Assembly (NCBI GenBank): GCA_003550325.1
Contig: QKWP01000433.1
Coordinates: 252,379-316,378 of the forward strand
DNA from: Gigaspora rosea
Taxonomy: Eukaryota > Glomeromycota > Glomeromycetes > Diversisporales > Gigasporaceae
Direction: 5' to 3'
Length of the DNA: 64,000 nucleotides
Shown here piece after piece: positions 55,170 to 64,000 of the stretch. Both the position numbers and the translations under genes were made by a program. The notes below the pieces were generated by a model. That model did no database searches. It was not told the origin of the DNA and worked only from the letters and a program-made list of their open reading frames with translations. Position 1 is the first letter of the stretch, and each line of letters starts with the position of its first letter.

Positions 55170-57885
55170 ATTCTTATTTATTTAATATTTGAGAAATATA
55201 ATAGCTTATTTAAAACTAAATATACTATCTAGGTCAAACTAATAGCATTTCTAATATTATATAAAAACCTCAAATATTAAATTGTTTTTTTTTATAAAAT
55301 ATATAAAGTCATAGTTTTATTTTTATAAATTACTTAGCTTTTTTATATATTAGTTGAATAAATTATATTTTTTATTATTTTATCATTAATAGTTTTTAAA
55401 TATATTACTTAAAAATAAACTTAAAAAATAACTAACTAAAAGAAGTATAAAAGTATAAGTATGAAAATTATAATAATAAAGAGAAATAAGTATAAGAAAA
55501 AAAGAGTAAAAGTAAAAGAGAAAGAGAAGAGAAAAAGAGAAGAAAGAGAAAAAAGAGAAAAATAAAGAAAAAAAGATTTTTTTCTATTTGAGAATATAAA
55601 AAATTTTTGAGAACATTAAATTAAATAAATATGTTCTTATGAAAACATAAATTCAAACCAAATTTTTAACACTTATCATTATCTTAAGTATCTTTATTCA
55701 TATTGAAAAGATCAAATTATAAGACTATTTTGCATTTTTGTTACTGAAAAATTTTTTAACAATATAATCAGACTAGTCAACTAGGCAGATTAACTTTGGC
55801 AGCTGGTCATCCCAAGAATTTGGTATTAACCCATATCACTAGCTGATATTCATTAAGTGAAAAATGGGTTTTAGCTAATTTTATTATAAAAGTAAGTTTA
55901 TTTTTTAAAAAATTCTCTTTTTGATAGCTAAAAAATCCAAAAATAGATAATAGCTAAAGCCAGGTGCATTTATATATTTTAATTATTTAATTGATAATCT
56001 TTGAGTAATATTTACTAAGTAGCTATGATGCAATTTTATTAATGTGCAGTTTTTTTCATATGATAAATTGAATATGATTTTTATGCTTTGCAAACAGTTT
56101 TTTATATAACAACTTTAATTTTGTGAAACTATTTACTCTTTACAAATTAAGAAAAAAATATTTTTCTTTATTGAATTATTAAGTCCCAACCTTTAATCTC
56201 TTTTAGTTCAAAGTTAATCTTTGAGTAAAGTTTGTATTGTATACTCTAATTTTGTAAAATACTCTTTCATTCTAATAGCCCATTTTAGCAACTTATTTTT
56301 CCAAAACAATTTTTTTTAATAGCCGCAAGTTTACTCAAGGTTTGATTTACATGATTTTATGCTCTTTTGCTTTATAAATTATTATAGTTACATTGTAACT
56401 ATTTAAAGTAGTTTACATTACTTTAAAATAATCAGCTCAGCAGACAAAATAATGCATTCTAAAATAACACATACCTTGTATAATATAACAAATCCATAAT
56501 AACAGCCATGGCTTGTTCTTTTTGTTCAGGAAACAACAATCAATATGGGTTATTTTTTTCTACTAGTGATACTATTGGTATTTAAATTTTAAAAATAATA
56601 CTATATTTATTGTATAAGCCTCAGTAGGTAAAGCTTAATAGTATTTCTATTTTATATTATGCATATCATGGTATATAGTTTAATATTTTACTACTCAATA
56701 TAGAGATCAAGCTATAGTGTGAGTAGCTGTGCGAGTAATTAAATAGGCAGAGATGAGCAATTATATCCTTGTATTGGATTGAGGTCACAAGATGGATCTA
56801 TAGAAGTAAATTTTGGCAGTAGAAATTGGATAGTTATAACCGTATTTTTGCTTGATTTGTAATTTAATACTGTAATTCTTTGCAAACAGAGATTACTAGT
56901 AATAATATAGTAATGGATATTATTGAAAACAAAATGGATTAAAGCACTTGATATGTGCATTAATATAACAAAAGTATATATACTTGAAGGTTTAGAAATT
57001 TGTTGAAAATTAAACAAGATACTACTGTTCTAAATTTTGAGAAAATTTTAATTTTATCATGGAAATTTATGAAAATGCAATTATTAATCTAATGAAATTA
57101 ATTGATATTGAATAATACAACAAGCTTGTACTAAAATAATGAGTAGAAGCCTATTATTTAGTATAAAAATATAAAGAATCATTCAATAATGTAAACAAAT
57201 TTCACTTTACTTAAATGACAAATGGGCATCAAAATTTTGGCAAAAATCAGTAAAAAGTAAAAATAAAGTTATTAACTTTATGCGTATTTGCATTTTGTAA
57301 TTAATTATATACTTATTGAATTAATAAGAAGTAAGCAATTTTATTTTTTTAATTTTATTTATGCAACAAAATTAAATAAATAGACTTAAATGCTCAATTA
57401 ATTTTTGGTATCATGGCCCAAAATATTTGAAGTATATTTGATATATCAACTGATCTATGCCTATATTACTATACCAATATTTTTTACTACTTATAATTAT
57501 ATTCTATTAGCATCATCTATTGCTGCTAATTTTTAATAACAGATAAATGTGTTTTGTTCATTCTTTTTAACTCCAATTCCTATTAAAAAAATCAATTTCT
57601 TTTCTAAAAATGAATGGTTCAACTTCAATTTCTTTGTCATATGAATGTGTTTTTTGTACTATATATCCTTTTCGACTCCAATTCTTATATTTTGCTAGCA
57701 TTACTATCATTGCTATTTTCTGATAACAGATGAATATCTTATATTCTTCCTTTTTAACTCCAATTCTACAGCAAGTATTATGTCATTTATAATTTGCACA
57801 ATTTCCATAATCATTTTCTTTTAAAACAGAATTCATCAAATACTAACGTATATTTATTTGTTGTTGTATTTGAGTTATAACATGT
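55170..57885. other. Long A+T-rich non-coding stretch
   Basis: Contains a purine-rich GAGAAA tract at 55495-55575 and no recognised element borders. Open frames (for example 57017-56739 minus) are short and without family resemblance. No gene is supported. Confidence 0.4.
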
Positions 57886-57895
57886 ACTTTAAAAT

Positions 57896-58005
57896 AGAGA
57901 CTAGACTCGAGTCAACTTGTAGCTTAAAAAACATAGTCTTAACTCGAGTTAATTTGAGTTAAGACTATGTTTTTTAGACTATAAGTTAATTCGAGTCCAG
58001 TCACT
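57896..58005. mobile_element. 110-bp foldback with 10-bp target duplication
   Basis: Nearly perfect hairpin: AAAAAACATAGTCTTAACTC against GAGTTAAGACTATGTTTTTT, with outer ends AGAGACTAGACTCGA and TCGAGTCCAGTCACT. ACTTTAAAAT flanks both sides (57886-57895 and 58006-58015). The duplication length would fit a Mutator-like element, which is an inference. Confidence 0.75.
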
Positions 58006-58170
58006 ACTTTAAAATCACTATCTTTTAATTATAACAATAAAAATATGATCAAATGGTATCACTAGAAACAATCACACTTTGTCTTTAAATAAATTAGTAA
58101 TAAAAATATATTATTATCTTGATATAAGCATTGCAACATTTATATTATAATCAAGAAATTTTAAATTTAA

Positions 58171-58536
58171 AAATAGAGCAAACATAGATCATTTATTATA
58201 TGATTTTAGTGATACAATGAGATTTATATAAAAAATAAAAATGTGCTACAAATAAAACTTTTATGGTTGTTATTAATTTAGCTAAAAATTTATAATATAT
58301 AGTACAAAATACTCTTTTTATAATAGTAAAAATTTTAATAAATATAGTATTTGAAAAAATTATACTTCTATAAGTTATTATTTTTCCAAGATTGGTTCAA
58401 ATTTTCTATAGTTATACAAAAATAATTAATTCTGATTGGTTGAATTTATGTTGTTTATAATCATAATTCATCGATCATCTGTTTTCATATGATTACAATA
58501 TGATCACTATTAAAAATGATCTATATTCACCTACTT
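58171..58536. mobile_element. TTAA-flanked element, 366 bp
   Basis: AAATAGAGCAAACATAGATC at the left and GATCTATATTCACCTACTT at the right are worn inverted ends; TTAA flanks both sides (58167-58170, 58537-58540). The right subterminal part (AATTCTGATTGGTTGAATTT, AATGATCTATATTCACC) matches 20166-21015. Non-autonomous. Confidence 0.7.
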
Positions 58537-58615
58537 TTAAAAGCTCAAAATATGGTTTCTTCTTGGCAATACCCAGATATTTTAACTTACTTCTATATTT
58601 ATTAATGTTCGAATA

Positions 58616-58953
58616 CAGTCAACCCTCCATAAATGCAACTCGTAAGGACAAGCCTACAATATGTATTTAGTGAGGTTTGCATTTAGAGAAAGCCAATTAA
58701 ATTGCAGCTTTAAAAATTAGATTATCAAGTTTGTGTAATACTACCAAAACTGTATAATCTATTTTAAATACTAAAATTTGATTGGCTACATGTATTTAGG
58801 AAGATTAGTATAATATAAAATGTTATTTAAGAGAATGTGCATTTACAGAATATGGAATGTACATTAGCACTAATAGCATTTTATAGAAAAGAAAAAGCAT
58901 GCATTTAGAGAGGTATTGTATTTATGGAGGTTGCATTTATAGAGGACCAACTG
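58616..58953. mobile_element. mariner-like miniature element, 338 bp, TA duplication
   Basis: CAGTCAACCCTCCATAAATG and, complemented, CAGTTGGTCCTCTATAAATG begin the two ends; both continue CAAC. TA lies on both sides (58614-58615, 58954-58955). The interior repeats TGCATTTAGAGA-type phrases. Non-coding. Confidence 0.8.
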
Positions 58954-58959
58954 TATTAA

Positions 58960-59402
58960 CCATTTATTAAAAGAATTTATTCAATTATGTCTTTATGTAG
59001 CTTTAAGTTAAAGTTTTTTAATATAATTATTGATATTCTTATTTCAACTTGTCCACCCTTGTTTCATTTTTTGAGGGCCACATGTGTGTTAGATATTCTG
59101 CAAAAACACTTTTCTCCAATGTCTAATCTAAAACAAGTTAATATAGTTTTTTTGCGAAGTATATGCTAATAATGCTTTTTCACCTAATGATTCAAAGCTG
59201 TTATTACTTACCATTTAGAATCCAACAAGATCAATGTATCATTCTTGAAAAGTATACCTACAAAGAGCATTGTTCTTGTATATTGTATTTGCTAGCCCTT
59301 TTTAGCTTTAGATTCAAGATTATAATCAAGATTCAAAAGTTAGTGAATTTCTTTCATAATATGCATTAGTTTTTTATTTTTTAAAAATCAAGTACACATA
59401 GA
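58960..59402. other. Non-coding or badly decayed sequence
   Basis: On the minus strand HTCGPQKMKQGWTS and SLGEKALLAYTSQKN appear in one frame with stops between, which might be a relic of a mobile-element protein. Too weak to name. Confidence 0.25.
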
Positions 59403-59403
59403 T

Positions 59404-59934
59404 GGGGGCATCCATAAATAACATTATATACCCCCTCATAGTAGCACTTGACCCCCTCTACTATATAAAAAATTTTTTCAAAATCTGTATGTTTATATAT
59501 AAAATTTTACAAAAACTTGAATATATTGTGACACTGTGATCTGATTTGGATTATTTAGGTACTATTCGATTCGTCTCAGTGAGACAAATCCAATGATACC
59601 AAATTATTTCATTTGGATCACTGGATCAATAATTATTTACAAAAAAACTAATGATTTTATAGTCATTTTATAAGAAAACATAATAACCAATAGTATTTGG
59701 CCAATAACTTTTGATACAGTAATAAAAATGAAATGAAATTGGTACCATTCGACTCCTCTTATCGAGACAAATTGAATAGTACCAAAATCATTAAATTGGG
59801 ACTACTGGATCAGTTTTTAGATGATTTTTTCTAAAAAAATTGCGTTATATTTTTTTGACCCCCTACTTAAGAGAAAAAATGTTATATTTTGTCAGACCCT
59901 TCCCCTCTTGTATAACGTTATTTCTGGTTGCCCC
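59404..59934. mobile_element. Inverted-repeat element GGGGGCATCCATAAATAAC
   Basis: The left end GGGGGCATCCATAAATAACA and the right end, complemented, GGGGCAACCAGAAATAACG are inverted repeats, followed inward by ACCCCCTC-type tracts. The interior holds two copies of the dispersed TCTCAGTGAGA palindrome (59560 and 59750). No target duplication fixed. Non-coding. Confidence 0.65.
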
Positions 59935-61044
59935 ATAGCACTAGAACAACAACTATAAAAAAAGTGAGTTTATACCAGTATATTACAAACCTTTGTATGA
60001 TCACCTTATATATTAAAATCTACTATATTTAAGAACTCATACTATTGCAATATAAAATAGTAAGCAATTTGTTGAATTTGTATTTTAAGTCTAAAAATTT
60101 AAAAAAAAATAAAAAAATTAATAAATCTGTTGTAAATAAGCTAAAAAGAATATATTGTGAATTATTTTGATATCTAATTAATATGGGCTTTACTTAGTAA
60201 ATACTACATGCTTACTAAGTAAAGTTCTCCAAAAAATAAGAACAATTTATAATATTCTTATAATTAGAAGTTTACAATATTTATTCTATTATTTGTACTA
60301 CTTTAATACTATATTTGTTTAGAAATTTTTATGATTTTACTATAGCCTGAAAATTTTTATTTATGTCTTGTTCATATGTGATCTCTGTCATATTCTAATA
60401 TAGAAATTCTTTAGTTGACTCACAGATCATCAATTAATTAAAATTAGAGTAAGAATTAGTTAGAAATTAGAGTTAGAGCTTGGTTTATAAATAAAATTGT
60501 CTTTTCAACATTTTTTATTAATGCTTCTAGACAGGTTTAGATACTTGTTTTTTGTATTTTTAGTATTTTTCACTTTTTTCTTTGTTTTTTGTCTTGTCAA
60601 GCTAATTCGTAAATATCAAATTTTATAATTTAATTGGCTTTCTATTATATGAATATATCTTGCTTTAGACAACCCTCAAAAATAGAATTTTTTAAACAAA
60701 ATTAAAAATCTTGGTCTATATTACAGCTGTTTTATAAATTATAACTAATTTGAAAATTAGTAGTACATGTGATAGGTTTTCAAATCAGCTATAAAGAATG
60801 TTTGGTAAAAAATTAACCAACCAAATATTTACTGATTTAATAAGTTTGATTTGGCCGTATTCCCAAAACCAAAATTTTGCCAAATTGAAAAATATCTAAC
60901 CAATTAATTTTTTACCAGATGTTCCAAAAAGCTATAATTTTAGGCTTATGATTCAAAATTCTTAAGTTTTAGAATTAAAAAAGGAAAGTTTTTAGTAATA
61001 GGTTTATTTTATAGATGAATCTATTTGTTGCTAATAGTAACAGT
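59935..61044. other. A+T-rich spacer
   Basis: No gene. ACTTAGTAAATACTACATGCTTACTAAGT at 60191-60223 forms a local hairpin. Confidence 0.4.
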
Positions 61045-61324
61045 TACCAGATTGTGATCAACAATTAGATCAAAGGATTATGTATAATGTGAAAATGCAA
61101 AAACTTTGATTTTTTTTAAATCACTTTTAACTTAAAATTTTGTTTATAAAACTACTTTTTTTTATAAAAAAAAAAATTTTTTGCAAAATTTTACTATGTA
61201 CTATACTCTACCCAAACCTTAACTATGCTGCTAACTCTCATCTTAATTATAATAAGTTTGATGCTTTGTTTTTGTTTTGATTATAACATTACATGATATA
61301 ATTAGTCAATCACAATCTGGTGAC
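61045..61324. mobile_element. ATCAGGTGTAATGT-family relative
   Basis: ACCAGATTGTGATC at the left and TCACAATCTGGTG at the right are inverted. The interior order (TTATAAAACTACTTTTTTTT, GCAAAATTTTACTATGTACT, CTACCCAAACCTTAAC) follows the family. Non-coding. Confidence 0.5.
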
Positions 61325-61340
61325 TATCAATGTTAGCAAC

Positions 61341-61764
61341 TAGTGATACAAATTGATGAAAATTTTTCAATTGATTAGTTGATAGATCATTTATCCAACT
61401 AATCGATTAATTGATTTTATTCAACTAATCAATTAGTTGGCGATTAATCGACTAATCGATTAATTAATTAGTTGACTAATCAATTGATTAATCGATTAAT
61501 TGAATAAATAATAAACGAAAACTTGGTAAAATACACGTAAGATAGTAACTGAAAACAGCCGGGTTGACATTCTTATATGATCAGTTGATTAAATGACCAA
61601 TTGACTAATCGATTAATTAGTCGATTAATCAATTAGTTGGCCAATCGATTAATCGATTAGTCGACTAATTGATTAATCGACTAAGTTGGGTCTGTAAAAT
61701 TCAAATTGATTAGTTGTCAACTTTACAACTAATCGATTAATTCGATTTTAGATTTGTATTACTA
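61341..61764. mobile_element. hAT-like element, 424 bp, (AATCGATTAGT)-rich
   Basis: Starts TAGTGATACAAATTGA and ends with the complement of TAGTAATACAAATC. TTAGCAAC and CTAGCAAC flank it (61333-61340, 61765-61772), an 8-bp duplication with one change. The interior is inverted and direct repeats of TAATCGATTAGT. Same family as the inner element at 37736-39481. Confidence 0.75.
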
Positions 61765-61778
61765 CTAGCAACAAATAT

Positions 61779-62115
61779 GGAGTGCGGACAATAGAACAGC
61801 CCTTTTTTACATTTTTTTGAAAATTGAGTTTTTATTAGATTCATATAAATTTTGACATGATTAACATTTTTCAATTATAAATGAAAGTCGGTTTGCATAA
61901 TAAAAAATCAAGATAATGTAAAAGAAAAATTACATGAGGCTTTATAGAACCAACACAACATGAGATTATCCGATAGTAACCTGCTACCTTTAACCAATCA
62001 AAATCGTGAAATTTGATTAATCCTGGATCAGTCCAAAAATCAAAACAAATGATTAAACTCAATTATCTCAAAATAAGATATATGTAAAAAAGGGCTGTTT
62101 CTATTGTCCGCACCC
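61779..62115. mobile_element. 337-bp inverted-repeat element GTGCGGACAATAGAA
   Basis: GTGCGGACAATAGAACAGCC and, at the other end complemented, GTGCGGACAATAGAAACAGC share about 30 bp with one indel, continuing to CCTTTTTTACAT. TAT flanks both sides. Non-coding; open frame inside is incidental. Confidence 0.75.
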
Positions 62116-62119
62116 TATA

Positions 62120-62695
62120 TATTTTTTCTTATTTTATAATAAATTTGCTTATGAACATTTTTTATAAATGAGTATTGACGTAATTTTTGCTTTACTATTT
62201 TTTTGCTATACATTTTTTGTTTGGCATCTAGAATAAATTTTCTGGGTACTCTGAAATAGTTTTTATTTATTTTTTATTATGTGACTGCAAAGAGTATCTA
62301 TTAATTTAGTTTATACAAAAAAATTACTACAAAAGCTTATTTACGAAATATTTACTATATTATTACTGCAGCTATACTGTGACTATAGTGCAGTAGTTTG
62401 AGCCATAGCTGAACCACTAGGCCAGCAAAGCTAGTTTGTAGCACTAATTTGTACAAAATTTTTACAATACTGCAGTATTTTACAATAGAAATTATAATAA
62501 TTCCAAATACAAATTTAATCATATATGGTATCATCAAAATACTGAATAAGTTCTATAACAAAATTTTTACAATAACTTACAATAATCTATAAATTTCATG
62601 AAATTATACAAACTTCAATTATATATTCAATTTGAATATATTATTTGTTTATTATTTAATTTGGAGATTATTTTTGATTCACCCCAAATTTGTTG
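62120..62695. other. A+T-rich spacer
   Basis: No gene. TAAGTTCTATAACAAAATTT-type phrases near 62545 resemble the flank of the large dispersed repeat (4300-4600, 48120). Confidence 0.4.
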
Positions 62696-62699
62696 TTCA

Positions 62700-63115
62700 T
62701 ATCCTCTGCAAATTTAACTTTTTAAACTTTGAGCAAAGATATTTTAGTAACTACTAGACCAAATCCAATAATCTTTTTTTTTTAAATTCTATAGATTTGT
62801 AGAATTCAAACAAGAAAAAGTTTATTGAATTTGGCCCAGTATTGCTAAAATATCTTTGCTCAAATTTTAAAAAAATCAAAATATCTATCAAAACAAACTA
62901 TACAAAATTTCTTTAAACTTTGAGTAAAAATATTTTAGCAATTACTAGATCAAATTCAACAATCTTTTTTTGTTTGAATTCTAAGAATATATAGAATTCA
63001 AATAAAATTTTTTTTAATTTGACTTAATAGTTATTGGGTTATTTTCACTTAAAGTTTTAAAAAAATTAAAATGTATATCAAAACAAATGCTATGCCAAAA
63101 TTTTTTTAAACTTTG
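62700..63115. repeat. Two tandem palindromic units
   Basis: AACTTTGAGCAAAGATATTT...AAATATCTTTGCTCAAATTT (62727-62865) is followed by a diverged second copy (62910-63060) and the start of a third (63105). Each unit folds on itself around ATTCTATAGATTTGTAGAAT or TTCTAAGAATATATAGAATT. Confidence 0.65.
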
Positions 63116-63507
63116 AGTAAAAATACAATATTTTACAAGTTACTCTCATTATATTAAAGTCATCATACTGAAAGATTTTCTTTGCTATATCAAGAGATTC
63201 ACTATATCAAGAGTCTCTTGATATAGTAAAGATACTGTATAAATCTTCACTATTGTAAGAGAAATTTAAACTATTTAAAAATTTGATATAGCTAATTTAT
63301 TACAAGTGTACCTTCTATAAGTGCATTTTCACTCTATTATTATATATCATCTTGTGCAATCTATGTAGATTGTTTGTAGATTATTCTTTATATATGCATA
63401 TATTTTATAAATGCATTTATTCCTGATATATATTATTTTTATAAATATATTATATATTTCTTATGAAATATTTGAATATAACATCAATTTTTAATATTTT
63501 AGTAAAA
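63116..63507. other. A+T-rich spacer
   Basis: A small palindrome CTATATCAAGAGTCTCTTGATATAG lies at 63202-63226. No gene. Confidence 0.4.
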
Positions 63508-63745
63508 TCAACAAATGGGCCCTCAAAAGTAGAAACCAGACAATTTTGCAGATCATGGGTTTTGAAAAAACCAGCAAAAACTATTTGTTACACGAAATCA
63601 AAACAATCTAAAAATAGCATATTCATGATTAACAAACCTGTTTAAACAGGATTATTAGATTTGTAGACCTGTAGATTGCTTTTAAAATCCTAGTAAATCT
63701 ATTTTTAGATTATAGCATCAAAAGCTTTTAACTGTTGTATTGTTA
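63508..63745. repeat. Dispersed repeat GGGCCCTCAAAAGTAGAAAC, copy 2
   Basis: Matches 45379-45600; see that entry. Differences are mostly single-base changes and small indels. Confidence 0.65.
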
Positions 63746-64000
63746 GACCTGTAAAAACGTATGAAACGTATAACGACGATAACTCTTGACCCCGTGGTCC
63801 GATTTTAACGAAACTACCACTATTGTGACCGCCTCGATGAGACCTTTCGAATGGTACCAAAATCATCTCGATTGGACCGTTCTAGCTCATCCTAGTCAAA
63901 ACTGAATGATTGGTCTTTACAAAACGTCCTACTGCGCCAAATCTTATTGGTCGATCAATACTGCGCCACCCGTGACACTGAAATATCGGACATTTCGAGT
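63746..64000. other. Less A+T-rich edge of a better-preserved repeat
   Basis: Contains CTTGACCCCGTGGTCCGATT, CCGCCTCGATGAGACC, TTCGAATGGTACCAAAATCA and CGATTGGACCG, the fullest version in the window of the dispersed palindromic module found at 24.7, 25.2, 25.7, 25.9 and 59.5-59.8 kb. Cut by the window end. Confidence 0.45.

Noticed and set aside
58987-59369. Two plus-strand open frames and a possible minus-strand relic
   Set aside because: Plus-strand frames have no family resemblance. The minus-strand words (HTCGPQKMKQGW) hint at a decayed mobile-element protein but stops and shifts prevent a call.

Overview
The window looks like the genome of a filamentous fungus with an extremely A+T-rich, transposon-loaded genome. 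The best fit is an arbuscular mycorrhizal fungus of the Rhizophagus type (Glomeromycotina). The evidence is short GT-AG introns in A+T-rich exons, fungal-type P450 exons, a Crypton-like tyrosine recombinase relic, LINE 3' ends of a shared type, and a very high density of palindromic and terminal-inverted-repeat elements. The organism call rests on family resemblance and is not proven by any marker gene.

Only two coding genes look intact. (1) Positions 30853 to 27068 on the minus strand hold a ten-exon gene for an 881-residue protein. It has a signal peptide, a large N-glycosylation-rich outer domain and a C-terminal block of membrane segments. I assembled its exons by hand and all phases close. 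(2) Positions 34153 to 36447 on the plus strand hold a 764-residue DDE-type transposase with a coiled coil and a C-terminal C2H2 finger. It lies inside a complete 3963-bp DNA transposon (32888-36850) with about 24-bp inverted repeats and a TTA duplication on each side. The transposon sits in one unit of a roughly 240-bp tandem duplication, and the other unit shows what the site looks like without it.

Three broken genes are clear: a cytochrome P450 (13190-14910, minus; frameshifts, stops, heme-loop arginine lost, 5' end replaced by palindromes); a Crypton-like tyrosine recombinase (42040-43536, minus; several stops, catalytic Arg changed to His); and a 5'-truncated, polyadenylated retrocopy of an mRNA (54731-55143, minus; 78-nt tail and 12-bp target duplication). 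Two LINE 3' ends (about 18900-19856 plus, 50410-50925 minus) share a related 3' UTR.

Most other stretches are mobile or repeat DNA. From left to right: a dispersed repeat carrying a 46-bp minisatellite (1470-4700, relative at 46740-48400); TGACGAAA minisatellites (5.5, 6.9 and 11.4 kb); arrays of the palindrome TACTACATGTAGTA (7.3-8.5 kb); a 253-bp foldback (8645-8897); P450 wreckage and palindromes (13-16 kb); TTAA-flanked and palindromic elements (20-26 kb); the membrane-protein gene; the DDE transposon; a hAT-like element nested inside another hAT-like element, both with perfect 8-bp target duplications (37576-39671); the recombinase relic; a 3.95-kb multi-layer nest containing a 546-base assembly gap (48402-52352); and a dense run of hAT-like, mariner-like, TTAA-type and other small elements to the end.

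The genes do not form a pathway. The window is best read as a transposon accumulation zone around one resident gene. Its most informative content is the order of insertions, which several paralogous empty sites inside the window make readable.
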